Below, piece by piece: positions 1 through 10,819 of a stretch of DNA of 64,000 nt (position 1 is its first letter; each line of letters opens with the position of its first letter). The notes below the pieces were generated by a model, which was given only the letters and a program-made list of their open reading frames with translations, was not told the origin of the DNA and made no database searches. The position numbers were made by a program, and so were the translations under genes. The DNA comes from Callipepla californica brunnescens (lineage: Eukaryota > Chordata > Aves > Galliformes > Odontophoridae), in contig JALIRH010000040.1 of the NCBI GenBank assembly GCA_023055505.1, forward strand, positions 1-64,000. The letters are read 5' to 3'.

Positions 1-1470
1 AGCTACGTCAAGGTGTATTCATTGCATGGGTAAGAAAGTCTGTCATAACACTGCTCCAATAACCGAGTCACTTCATTCGTCAAGGGATGCTACAGCAGCA
101 CATTCTACTTCGATATCATAGACCCAATTTTTTCCAGGTAACAGTGGTTAGGTAACTCGGGTAGCTCCTAATTCCTCCTCAGAGATTACCAGTCTAGTTG
201 ATGACAAATCTGAGGCGCCTTCACTGAAGTTACACTTCTGCAATGAAGCTTTTTCAGTAGTAGAATAGCACCAAACCAAAACTCTGCCAACGTCCTAAGG
301 TCTTTTCTTATCTAGAACGATTAAGTCAGAACTTACAACTGTGTCTCCACAAGACTGCTATCTGTCACCAGTCTCCGGTACCCTTCCTAAACTCACACTT
401 GAAGAGCTTTCCTCCTTCCGGAATCAGAGTTTCTTTGAACAAAACATCTGGCTAACAAAAACAAGAACCTAAGCAAGCACATTTTCAGGCATTCTCTTGC
501 CCAAACGCACACACAAAGAAACAACAAAAACCACCACCACCAACAGACACACAGTGAGATAAGCCCAGCAAATTCACAACCTGATTACGTGCACTGCCCA
601 TCCCGCTGTTAGGAAGGACGTGGAATTTCTTACCGTCAGCCTCAAGAGCTGCAGAGATGTTTTCACTTGGGCACTTGGACACATTCAGCATATCTAAATC
701 AATTCTTCCCAGCTGAATCACAAAGGGGCGGCCAGCTGCTTTCCACGCCCTTACGCTGCTTTTCAGAAAGCTACCAAGCTGCGTAACGGCTTCAGGATCC
801 TTCAGAACATCAACATTCTGTGGAAAAGAACTGAGTTGACTCCATTCAATCAATCAAAACGCCATTTATCTTCTAATACAAAAACGGTCACTTTCACGTG
901 TTTATCTTACACGCTGTGTTAAAGCATGTTCTGTCAAGTTCTTCAACTGGATTTAAACCAGTCTCAATTGTTTAGGTCTCCTTCAACACTTCTACTGCCA
1001 GATCAACCATTGCTTTATAAAAGTTCAGCACAGCCAAGTTCACTTCATTCCAGAGGTAAAAAAAAAAAAAAAAGAAATGTAATAACAAGAAACATTCAGC
1101 AGTTTTACTTTAGTTGAATACACAAAATGTATGGTCTGACTTTTGTTGCCTGCTGAATTCTGCAGTCCCATACTGGATTGGGGAGCAGCATGTGTTTTTC
1201 TATCAGATGCTCCTGTACAGTCCGGTCTGTCTGCGCCCTAACCACGTATCCTACTGCTCCATAGAACGGTTGCACCTGATTGAAAAACAAGAAGTCAAAC
1301 AGAAAGTTAAGGAAGACTCACCAAAAATGTACAGCGTTCAGAACTAGCAGGTAGTAAAAGTTCAAAATGGCTTTCCAATGACTAAATACCCACTTCCCAC
1401 CTCAGTTCACAAGATCCTTCTCCATCCTTTCCTTCCTTACTCCACATTTAAAGCAAGCCTCTGCTCCCCT

Positions 1471-4254
1471 CCAATACAGGCAGGAAGTTAGAAATGCAAA
1501 AGCCCAGCTCGAACTTAGACTGGCTACTGCAGTAAAGCAGAGCAAAAAATCCTTTTCCAAATATATTAACAGTAAAAGAACTAAGGAGCATTTCTCTCCT
1601 TTACTTGATGCGGCAGGGAATGGAACCACGGAGGATAAGGAAAAGGCTGAGGTTCTCAATGCCTTCTTCACATCTGTCTTTAATAGACAGATCAGTTAAC
1701 CTCAGGATACTTTTCGCCCTGACCTGGAAGTCTGGGACGAAGCGCATCATACACCTCCTGTGATCCTAGCAGAGACAGTCAGAGACCTGCTCCTCCATCT
1801 GAACTGCCGCAAGTCCATGGGACCAGATGGGATCCACCCAAGGGTGCTGAGGGAGCTGGCAGAGGTGATTGCCAAGCCGCCTTCTGCCATCTATCAGCAT
1901 TCCTGGTCATCTGGAGAGGTCCCACAAGATTGGAGGCTTGCCAATGTGACTCCCATCTACAAGAAAGACCGTAAGGAAGATCCGGGGAACTACAGGCCTG
2001 TCAGCCTGACCTCGCTATCAGGGAAAGTTATGGAGCGGTTGATCTTGAGGGAGATGACACGGCACGTGCATGGCAACCAGGGGATCAGACCCAGCCAGCA
2101 CGGGTTCACAAAGGGCAGCACGTGCTTGTCCAGCCTCATCTCCTTCTACGACTGGGTGACCAGACTGGTAGATGAGGGAAAGGCTGTTGATGTAGTCTAC
2201 CTGGACTTCAGCAGTCTTTGACACGGTCTCCCACGGTATTCTCCTGGAGAAACAGGCAGCCCGTGGTGTGGACAGGTTCACGAGAATTGGCGAGAGGGCC
2301 GTGCCCAGTGGGTAGTGGTTAATGGAGTTAAGTCCAGCTGGAGTCCCATTACGAGTGGTGTCCCCCAAGGATCGGTATTGGGGCCCATCTTGTTTAATAT
2401 CTTTATTGATGACCTGGACGAGGGGATTGAGTGTACCCTCGGTAAGTTTGCGGATGACACCAAGCTGGGAGGATGTGTCGATGTGCCTGAGGGTAGGGCG
2501 GCCCTTCAGCGGGGTCGGGATAGGCTGAACAGCTGGGCTGAGCTCAATGGGACGAGGTTCAAGAAGGCCAAGTGCCGGGTGCTGCACTTCGGCCACGGTA
2601 ACCCCATGCAATGCTATAGGCTTGGGGCAGAATGGCTTGAAGACTGTACAGAGGAAAAGGACCTGGGGGTGTTGGTTGATGCCCGGCTCAACATGAGCTG
2701 GCAGTGTGTCCAGGTGGCCAAGAAGGCCAATGGCATCCTGGCCTGTATTAGAAATAATGTAGCCAGCAGGAGCAGGGAGGTGATCATCCCCCGGACTCAG
2801 CTCTGATGCGGCCGCACCTCGAGTACTGTGTTCAGTTTTGGGGCCCTCACTACAAGAAAGACATCGAGGCCCTGGAGCGTGTTCAGAGAAGGGCAACAAA
2901 ACTGGTGAGGGGTCTGGAGCACAAGTCTTACGAGGAGCGGCTGAGGGAGCTGGGATTGTTTAGTCTGGAGAAAAGGAGGCTCAGAGGAGACCTCACTGCA
3001 CTCTACCACTTCCTGAAGGGAGGCTGTGGTGAGGAGGGGTGTCACCGGTTTGTGGGCCGGTTCGGCCCGGTCCCGTGACAACTGAGGCAGGGGACCCACG
3101 GGCCCACACCCCGGACAAGGGGAAGGGGGAAAAGGAAAAGGGAGATGGGCCTAGAAACAAAACAGCGGCAACGATCCGAGGCGGAAAGCTAGTTTACTAA
3201 ATAAGATAGCAGAAAGTAAAATGACACCATATAATAGGAATTGAAGCTAATGAATCAAACAAAATGAGCAAGAGAGAGTGTCCGATAAACTGAAGGCCTT
3301 ACGCTAATGCTGAAGGCGAGACGGCAGCGAGCACCCACTGCTGAATCGATCCCGAAGGATAGAGAGCATCCCGTGACTGCAGACAGTTTTTATCTTTTCC
3401 CTCTGAGCGGAAAACACGTAAAAATACAAAGCATCCTAAAGTCCTCTGGGGAATGGAGTTCTCCCTCTCTTCTGAGACAGGCATACCCATAACTATCGAT
3501 GACCCACAGAGCTGTAGCATTAACTCTCCAACTCCCAATACACCACATGATGTTATGATGTGGAATATCAACAATACAACAAAAATCATAAAAACCATGT
3601 GTATGGGAACTGTTGAATCACGGCCTGAACCACTGATTGATCACCTGAGGCCAGCACTGAGTCAGCTGCAGGGGCACAAGTGAGTGTGATTGGAAGGGGT
3701 GGAGTTTGACTCCACCTCTCCCATGACCCCATTGAAGGGCTGACCACCACCAGGGAAGGATCTCTGGTTGGAGATCCCTCCCTAGTGCAGTTATCGGCAA
3801 GCCTCGACCGTCTCCAAAGTTGAGCCACTCTTTCCTCATTAACTATCTGTATACCATCTACTTAAGCCCATCGAAAATATACCATCTTTGGCACCATTTC
3901 TTTTGGATGCTATTCTTGGGGGTTATTTGCCCTACACCATGACAAGGGGGTCGGCCTCTTCTCCCAGATAACTAATGACAGAACGAGAGGGAATGGCCAC
4001 AAGCTGTGCCGAGGAAGATTTAGATTAGATTTGAGGACCAATTTTTTCTTTGAAAGAGTGGTCAGGCACTGGAATGGCCTGCCTAGGGAGGGGGTTGAGG
4101 CACCATCCCCAGTGCTGTTCAAGAAGCGCTTAGATGAGGTGCTAAGGGGATTTGATTTAGTAGCATAGTGGGTAGGGATGGTGGTAGGAGGACGGTTGGA
4201 CTAGATGATCTTGGAGGTCCTCTCCAACCTCACGTATCTATCAATCTATGAATC
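1471..4254 (+). mobile_element. CR1 LINE, 5'-truncated, with nested solo LTR (unit A)
   Basis: CR1 is the dominant non-LTR retrotransposon of birds. The element starts inside the second ORF (linker before the RT, ...NAKAQLELRL...) and runs through the reverse transcriptase to the 3' UTR. Visible RT landmarks: MGPDGIHPRVLREL (about 1,817-1,858), [24 protein letters not shown] (about 2,352) and the catalytic FADDTKLGG (about 2,446). Broken by an in-frame TAA at 1697, frameshifts near 2,212, 2,285 and 2,805, and an LTR at 3040-3944; CR1 resumes at 3,945 with the RT tail and the conserved 3' UTR (GGTTGGACTAGATGATCTT). The end has short TCTATGAATC-type repeats. It lies in an XPO1 pseudogene intron, antisense to the gene. 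Confidence 0.96.
3040..3944. mobile_element. 905-bp solo LTR inserted in CR1 (unit A)
   Basis: The insert begins TGTCA and ends TGACA (perfect 5-bp inverted ends) and is flanked by a 5-bp direct repeat AGGGG at 3035-3039 and 3945-3949. Removing it restores uninterrupted CR1 sequence (...GGTGAGGAGGGGGTCGGCC). There is no internal retroviral sequence, so this is a solo LTR left by LTR-LTR recombination. A 5-bp target duplication fits several ERV classes; I could not assign a named family or orientation with certainty. Confidence 0.88.
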
Positions 4255-4844
4255 CTACTATGTACGTTCCAGAGACTTCCTTGCTTTTACCCCCATATCC
4301 TGAAGTAAGCCCTCTCAGGCACGTGCTTTCTCTTACAATAGCTCCATTTCTTTCTTTTACGGAACTTTGGGCTGACTCAAGTGCAGGAAAAACAGAAGCT
4401 GGAACTCATTACCTCCTCTGCCCCACATTCCCAAGTTACTGCAATGCAGCAGCCTACGCTGTGCGTGCACTGCACTCCATCAGAGCACATTCCCCTGCAG
4501 GTACTCCCTTGCCCCTGCACATGCCAGACCCATAAGTACACTACCACAGCAGAACATTCTCCTTCGCTAATCAAGACCTCAAATTTACATTGACCATCTC
4601 ATTTCAAAGCATTCTAGAAATAAAGAATTTCAACTCAGCACTCTTTACATTATTAAGATCTCAATTAGAATTCTTGGAAGGAGAATGAATCTGACCGGAC
4701 CACCGGTAACGTAACGCTCTCACTGACACACACCGTGACTGAGAAACACAGTTCAAGTCTTAAAGACTACTACCAATTCATTTTTGATGTGTCACGACGC
4801 TGACTGCCTTCACAAATTTACTCACACTCCTGAATTCAATGTAC
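4255..4844. other. XPO1 pseudogene intron right of CR1
   Basis: Non-coding remainder of the 3.5-kb intron that received the CR1. Short open frames on both strands have no recognisable homology. Copies are at 27,952-28,541 and 51,650-52,239. Confidence 0.6.
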
Positions 4845-5293
4845 CTGATGTGGCTGAAGGTCACAGATGACCGTATTAATATTGTTCAAGATTTCATCAA
4901 TGCAAGGCATCACTTCTCCCACCCGAACCTGAACAAAATGTCGGCGGCACTTCTGTGCTATTTTTATCAAGGTATCACAAGCTGTACCTCACAAGCCATA
5001 TCCTGGACTCCATCGTGGGTTTCTAAATTAAATCACATCAGTTACTGCTTTCTATTTCCCCCAGACATGCACATATACTGCGCATAATTTGTTTTTCATT
5101 CAGAAAGTCAGAACAGCAAGTGAAAGAGATGGTCACCATGCAGAAACTCAAAGAACTTGCCGACTGCTGTCTTCAAAAACTCCCAGTGAGCTCTCAAAAA
5201 ACGTGGGTATTGGCCTACTATGTACGTTCTGTTGGATGCAATAGTGGCTTTATTGTCTGTTCCTCTCTTTTGTTCACAGAGCCCTGGGGGATC

Positions 5294-6115
5294 CTACAAT
5301 ATAACATACGATTAGTTTTCTCCCAAGTTCACAGACCGGATGAGCAGTATAGAGGCTAAAATAAGCGGCAGTAACCATACAGGAAAGTAGTTGCCATTCT
5401 CAAGCTCAAAGCCAAAATATTTTAAGGAAAAAAAAAAAAAAAAAAAAAGAACAAACCAACCAACTGCCCCAGTTTAGGATCAGGACAGTTCCATAAGTTT
5501 CAACCAAACCAAGAACACCGCGTTTTCAGTCACGCGATTTAGGTGCAACTAATAACTGCCCCAGGGCAGACTGCAGCAACCCAAAGTGCTGAGTACTGAG
5601 CAACCAGCTGATAAACATACAGGTGTTACACAGCAAGCAGGGGAAACTAACTCCTCTCTGCCTATGGCATCACAATGACACACTTCACTTCTGTGGGCAA
5701 CGTCTTCTTCCCATGCTCTTTCCACACACACTTACTAAAACTTCAGCGGCAGAAGAGAAGGTGCTAGCTGGTTCAAAGCGACGCACGTTACTTTGCTTCG
5801 TTAAGGTTACTCTTACTTCATTAGTGCTTCCTTCCTGTGTCTGTGGCATTCCTAAAGCAAAATCTTTCATCATAAGCCAAATTTTCTCTCCAAAATTTTC
5901 ACAGTGAAAAGGCTGTATGGATTCAGGCCTTTTTTGTGACTGAGGAATTCATCAGCCTAAAATTCAGAATATGACATTCCTCATTCAATTATTCTCATCA
6001 ACGTTTGCTATACAGGGTAGCTCACCGAAGAACACAGAGCAGGATCTTTTGAAGCTCAATTTCTTGAGCATGAATTACAAAGCTCAACAAAGCTGTCAGT
6101 CTTGTGCCATGGTAC
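5294..6115. other. XPO1 pseudogene intron with poly-A tract and inverted-repeat partner
   Basis: Contains a roughly 20-base A run at about 5,429-5,448, whose length differs in unit C, and the 5,868-5,942 block that reappears inverted at 21,505. There is no coding signal. Copies lie in units B and C. Confidence 0.6.
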
Positions 6116-6292
6116 CTTCATTCCTGTCACAAGGGATCTTTTTTCATCCTCTTCATGCATCGCCCGCTGACTGAGCCTATTGCCCAACAGAGCGCATTCA
6201 GGTTTCCCAGGAGCAGTCCGTCCCATGCACTTCTTGCAAAGCTTTTCAGCCATTATTCGTTCTGTGTCTGCACAGCCCAGATGTGTAAGATA

Positions 6293-7261
6293 CTGAAAGA
6301 CAATTAACAATAACAGTAAGCAGGCATATTTTTTTAAGCAACAAACTGGATCGCATCTCTATTAAGCTGAATAATTCTAAGAGAGACAAAATCAAAATGC
6401 CAAACGCAATGGTTCTTTTGTGAACTTGTGACAGAGGAAGCTAAAGATTTAAACCCAGATCTGCTAGGATTGTATGACATGAGAGAGAATGACCTTGTGT
6501 ATCAGACAGATCAGTAAAGTTACTAAGTTCACTTAATAACGTGTACGTATTCATGAGCTGTTGGCAATATGGATCTGGCTAGCTCTGAGGGACATCACAC
6601 TGCATTTAGCAATTTTCCTCTTTTCGTTATTTCAGTGCCGTTACCTCTGCTGGTTTTAGTAAACCACCGTTACAATGGAGATGGTTCTCCTGAACTACAC
6701 CAGGTGAGAAGCTTCAGCTTTAACAGCTCAGACAATTCCATCAGCCCCTGAAATGATTGGGGCCGCTAATGGAAGCCAAATTCAAAATCTCACCAAACTG
6801 AGAGCAGCATTAGGGTCAGATTCAGCAATGGATTTTTACAGTGCCACTTTTCCTGTCACTCCATACACTGGATCTGGAAACATCGCTAAGGCTGAGAATA
6901 TGCTGAAGCAGTTTCAGTACAGTAAGGAGGAGTTTTAATATTAAAAATATAGAGATCAGAATAAATCTACTGTTAACTATACTGCACAAGTACGGCAGTG
7001 AGAACACACGAGCACAGCAGTGAGAATACAAAAATGTGCATTTTACGTTCATAAAGCCGTTAACAAACACTCAGTGCTCCCTTCCCCTGTTTGCGTTTAA
7101 AAGAAGAATGTTCTCACTGAAGTCTCATGAACTGACCCTACAGCTGAGAGATGCGATGACTTTCAGATTCCCCTCCTCCCCTGCCCCCCACGTAACCCTG
7201 CTGCACGCATGCTCCTGGTGCAGCCGCACAGACCTACAGGACAGCAGTTCTCGCCACTTAC
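6293..7261. other. XPO1 pseudogene intron, no gene recognised
   Basis: On the plus strand a short segment (about 6,634-6,702) is flanked by an AG acceptor-like and a GTGAGA donor-like site, and a 61-codon open frame follows (6,753-6,938). I recognise neither. No repeat family is obvious. Copies lie in units B and C. Confidence 0.5.
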
Positions 7262-7400
7262 CCAATGCTTCTCTCATATTTCTATAGAAGGTTATGGAAT
7301 CTGCATCCTTCATGAGTTCTCGTACTACGTCCCCTGGATCATTTCCACCACGAGCACTCCTCCAGGTTTAGCCATACCGCCAACCATCAGCGATCGAACC

Positions 7401-8204
7401 TAAACGTTACAAAGGGGAGCTCCAACTGGACTGCACCGTGACGGGAAAATAAAGGTGTGTGTCCTGCACTTCCTCAGGCCATCTCATACACAAGCAAACG
7501 GGAAGGACAAATTCTGAAGGGATACGCTACCTAAAAACCCATTCAGAGTACAGCTGATCTCTATCTCTGCAAGAATCAGAGTTGTTTTAAATAAGTATCA
7601 TACCGTCCAGAGCTTCAGAAGATGTATGTCTTAAAGATCTTTTCAACACAAGCACGTTTTCTCCTCAAACACCTGCCCTTTAATTGGCACTGCAGCTCTT
7701 ATACAACTGAGTCTGTAACAACGCATCTGTTTTTAATGCTACGGTAAACTGCCTTGTTTTTTAAGTCTCATTCCTGAGGAGAAAACACAACTCCTCCAGA
7801 CCAAGTCATCGAAGAAAATATCAAGTTATCCTCCTTCTCTGAACAGCAGTCAGCTCCATCTGCACGAACCCCGGTACGATCCACACTGGAAACCATTACT
7901 TACAGAAACTGGTAGCAAGATTTAGCAGATCTACTACACAAATCCTAGACAGCAATTCTATTACAAAGTTACCAAGAAGCTTCTGAGCTGCTCACATGGG
8001 AGAAAATAGGTTTGGTACATTTAAATAAACCATACAGATGCGTATTCTTTTCTTTGATGTTTATAAGCGGGACTATTCATAGTGCGCTGAATCAATTCCC
8101 AATTACCCAAAGTAAGGGAAGCTCTCTGAAGTCACACAGAGAAGCCTCTGAATTTAGGAGCAGTGTCCAAACTTGCACAGTATTTGTACTGAAGCGTGGA
8201 TTAC
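7401..8204. other. XPO1 pseudogene intron, nothing recognised
   Basis: AT-moderate intronic sequence between the exons at 8,205-8,401 and 7,262-7,400. No repeat or coding feature is recognised. Confidence 0.55.
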
Positions 8205-8707
8205 CTTGGATAATACAGGCAAACAAAGCTGTCTCCTTGGAGGAACATCAAAGCGCTGACTTCCAGAAAGCAGTGGAGAAGCAGATGGTGAGAACGGACT
8301 TTCCCTGCAGAGCTCAGCAGTAAAGGATTCCAATGTTCAAGACAAATCTGGAAAACTTCAGTTTCTTCTACTTCCAATACCAGTAACAGATAATGAAGAG
8401 CCTGGAAAAGTGTTTCAAGCATCTCTTTACTAATTACTTTGAACACGGAAGTAGATTGAGAGCATATCACTTCAAGTTTTGCTATCCTAACACTGATAAA
8501 ATGCTGAATGAGAGTACAATCCGTTAACAAGGTACAGTAACACTGCAGGGACGTTTACTGCTCAAAGTTACGAGCAACGGAGCACCTGAACAAAGCACAG
8601 CACCACGTCAGCCGATGTTACTCGGAAAGCGAGCACCAAATCTTAAGCAGACTAGCCTAAAGATATCTAAAAAAGAAATCCAACAGCCAAATTCGTCCCT
8701 TTCTGTA

Positions 8708-9267
8708 TGTCAACGGTTTACCGGGCTGGATCGGCCCGGTTCCGCGACAACTGGTGCGGGGGACCCACGGACCCACGGCCCAGGAAAGGGGAAGGGGGAA
8801 AGGGAAAAGGGAGATGGGCCTAGGAACAAAACAGCAGCAACGATCTGAGGAGGAAAGCTAATTTACTAAAGAAGATCTCAGAAAGCAAAATAACACAACA
8901 GAATACAATATAATTGGAATTGAAGCTAATGAATCAAACAAAATGAGCAAGAGAATGTCTGATAAACCGAAGGCCTTACGCTAACGCTGAAGGCGAGACG
9001 GCAGCGAGCACCCACTGCCGAGTGATCCCAAAGGAAAGAGAGCGTCCCGTGACCGCAGACAGTTTTGATCTTTCCCTCTGAGCGGAAACACGGAACAATG
9101 CAAAGCATCGCACAGTGCTCTGAGGAATGGAGTTCTTCTTCTCTTCTGAGACAGGCATACCCAGAACTATCAATGACCCACAGAGCTGGAGCATTCACTC
9201 TCCAACTCCCAGCGCACCACATGACGTCATGATGTGGAATACCAATACCAAAAATCACAAAGCCATG
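8708..9267. mobile_element. Truncated second copy of the same LTR family (unit A)
   Basis: This begins TGTCA like the LTR at 3040 and follows its first ~560 bases with many substitutions (shared blocks include GGGAGATGGGCCTAG and TGAAGGCGAGACGGCAGCGA), then loses similarity after CCATG at 9,267. The missing 3' third and the lack of a matching TGACA end mark it as truncated. Its divergence from the 3,040 copy shows two separate insertions. Equivalent copies are at 32,405-32,964 and 56,104-56,663. Confidence 0.82.
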
Positions 9268-10229
9268 GCACTGTATTATCAGAATTGCACCCACCCTCTG
9301 AGCTTCTACAAGACGGTTTCTTTTAGATCCTTCCAAAGAAACAACCCTTAAATGCTCGTTTTAAGGACTGCTATTCTCAATACTTACTGCTGCTCTGCTT
9401 TCCAAACCCTCTGGGAATCTGGAAGAAAACCTTCCAAAACCACACTGCTTATCTGCATCCAGTGCAAGACATCTACAAGAACATTTTCACCGTTCCCGAC
9501 TGAACAGCCGCCGTGCAGACTGAGAAGTTCTGAGCCTGCCACGGAACCAAACAGAACGGAGCGATCTATAAAGTACATTTTGCTTCCATAGCTAAGACAC
9601 TCAGCAATTCAAAGCACTCCAGGCAGAAGGCAGACTGGACATCTCTAGCTGAGATCCCTCCCCGACACGGATTCAAAACCACCTTCACATTATTCCCACA
9701 CACATCCACTTCTGTCAGCAGTTTCACTTTCAATAGCTTCTCTAGCTTCTTCCACTAGTCTAGAAGACTGCAATGAACCCACACAGCAATTCCAGAAGAT
9801 CAGCTACACGCAGACTAGGAATAGCCAGATCAGACCTGCACAGCTCCTTTGAGAAGGCTTTTTTACCCACACTGTCATCTGTTACACTGTGAGTTACAGC
9901 AGTGACACCTGCAGCAATTTGAAGCCACTCGAACAAATTCTGTGGAACATTTCAACATCCTAAATGGTTCAGAGCTGAGTTTTGCAGATGTCCATTTAAA
10001 GATGCCAGTTTTAACTATCGTGATGTAATAGAATTGTAATAGAGCCAGAATTTGCTATGTGCAAAGGGCTACCGGGAGAAGGAATGCGTTGCCAGCATCA
10101 GATGGAAAGCGACAAGAATCCAGATCCCTTACAAGTGCTAGGGGAATAAAAGAGTGCGCCGCGCGGCCCCGGAATCCTGCCCCGCCCCTTCCCCGCTGCC
10201 GCTGCCCCTGCCCCTGCCCCTGCCCGGCC
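9268..10229. other. Unassigned sequence upstream of the last recognised XPO1 exon
   Basis: I could not recognise XPO1 N-terminal exons here. On the minus strand an open stretch ending at 9,388 is followed by a perfect donor (GTAAGT at 9,387-9,382), and others lie at about 9,545-9,760 and 9,775-9,960, so damaged exons may be present; resemblance to XPO1 is too weak to claim. The right end (10,190-10,229) is a CCCCTG-rich run where the array junction falls. Unit B and C equivalents: 32,965-33,926 and 56,664-57,618. Confidence 0.4.
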
Positions 10230-10299
10230 ACACTCGCGACCCCAGCCCCAATCCCTGCCCCATAACCCCATAACCCCATAACCCGACCCCAGCCCCAGA

Positions 10300-10640
10300 A
10301 CCGCCCCACCCCCCCCGCCGCTGACCACGTGCTCCGCTTCCAGCTCCGGTTTTGCCACGGGGCCGCTTCCGGCCCCACGGCATAGCTCGGCCAATCACAG
10401 CACAGATCAGCGGCAGAAAGGGCGGGGTGTGGGGTAGCAAGGCGGAACAGCGCCACTGGAACGAGGCACGATGACCAGAAGTGACTGAAACTTCCGGGAG
10501 CACGGATTTCCGGCAGGGAGCGGGGCATTGTGGGTAACGAGGCGGAAGTGCGCCCACTGCAGAACGACCGGACGTGGGAAACCGGAAGCCGGTGGGAAGC
10601 GAGTGGGCGTGGCCAACGTTAAGTCCTGCCCTCTGGCCAC
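10300..10640. promoter_or_regulatory. Orphan CpG-rich promoter-like segment (unit A)
   Basis: Lies just beyond the SGF29 stop (10,820) and before the junction with XPO1 pseudogene flank at 10,230. Visible elements: CCAATCA (about 10,391), GGGCGGGG, several ETS-type sites (ACTTCCGG, GCGGAAGTG, CCGGAAG), GCATTGTGGG and CACGTG (about 10,326). This composition is typical of a TATA-less housekeeping promoter. No recognisable first exon follows on either strand, so the gene it served may have been cut away by the rearrangement. Its function is inferred only. Confidence 0.5.
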
Positions 10641-10819
10641 GCCCCAACGTGCAATGACCCGAAGTGACCCCGATGCGACCCCAAAAATGACGCAAAATGA
10701 CCTCAAATATCCCAGCTTACTTCCAACACTTCTTGGAAGCGCTGCGCCCCAACGGGCCCCAAAATGACCCCAAAACCCTATAACGACCCCATAAGGACCC
10801 CATCAAATCCCCTAAGGGG

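Larger units (their letters stand above)
634..8401 (-). pseudogene. XPO1: Exportin-1 (CRM1)-like unprocessed pseudogene, copy A, 3' end off the left edge
   Basis: XPO1 exports nuclear-export-signal cargo through nuclear pores with RanGTP. Seven exons are recognisable by protein similarity and splice sites, in gene order: 8401-8205, 7400-7262, 6292-6116, 5293-5137, 5022-4845, 1275-1141 and 817-634; the next two would lie left of the window. The exon at 5022-4845 keeps QKCRRHF, which contains the leptomycin-sensitive cysteine (Cys528 in human). Lesions: about 2 bp lost near 8,320; 1 bp lost near 7,343 (stop follows); 14-bp insertion at about 4,975-4,996; rewritten stretch within 6,170-6,240 with compensating deletions; weak donor GTCAGA after 1141. 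Introns are retained, so this is a duplicated and not a retroposed copy. A 3.5-kb intron holds a CR1. Identity is very secure; lack of function is likely but inferred. Confidence 0.93.

Noticed and set aside
485..853. A 122-codon minus-strand frame taken as a whole protein
   Set aside because: Only 634-817 is exon; the rest reads through the splice donor into intron.
2018..2899. A 293-codon open frame on the minus strand
   Set aside because: It is antisense to the CR1 reverse transcriptase and arises from that gene's codon composition; no independent homology was seen.
3299..3598. A 99-codon minus-strand frame and its relative at 8,976-9,194 as a gene family
   Set aside because: Both lie inside the two LTR copies, and similarity comes from the shared repeat.
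4839..5087. An 82-codon plus-strand frame
   Set aside because: It is antisense to the XPO1 exon at 4,845-5,022.
10055..10695. Open frames of 157 and 185 codons on the minus strand
   Set aside because: They sit in GC-rich promoter-like DNA with Gly/Arg/Ala bias and overlap each other in different frames; no known protein is recognised.
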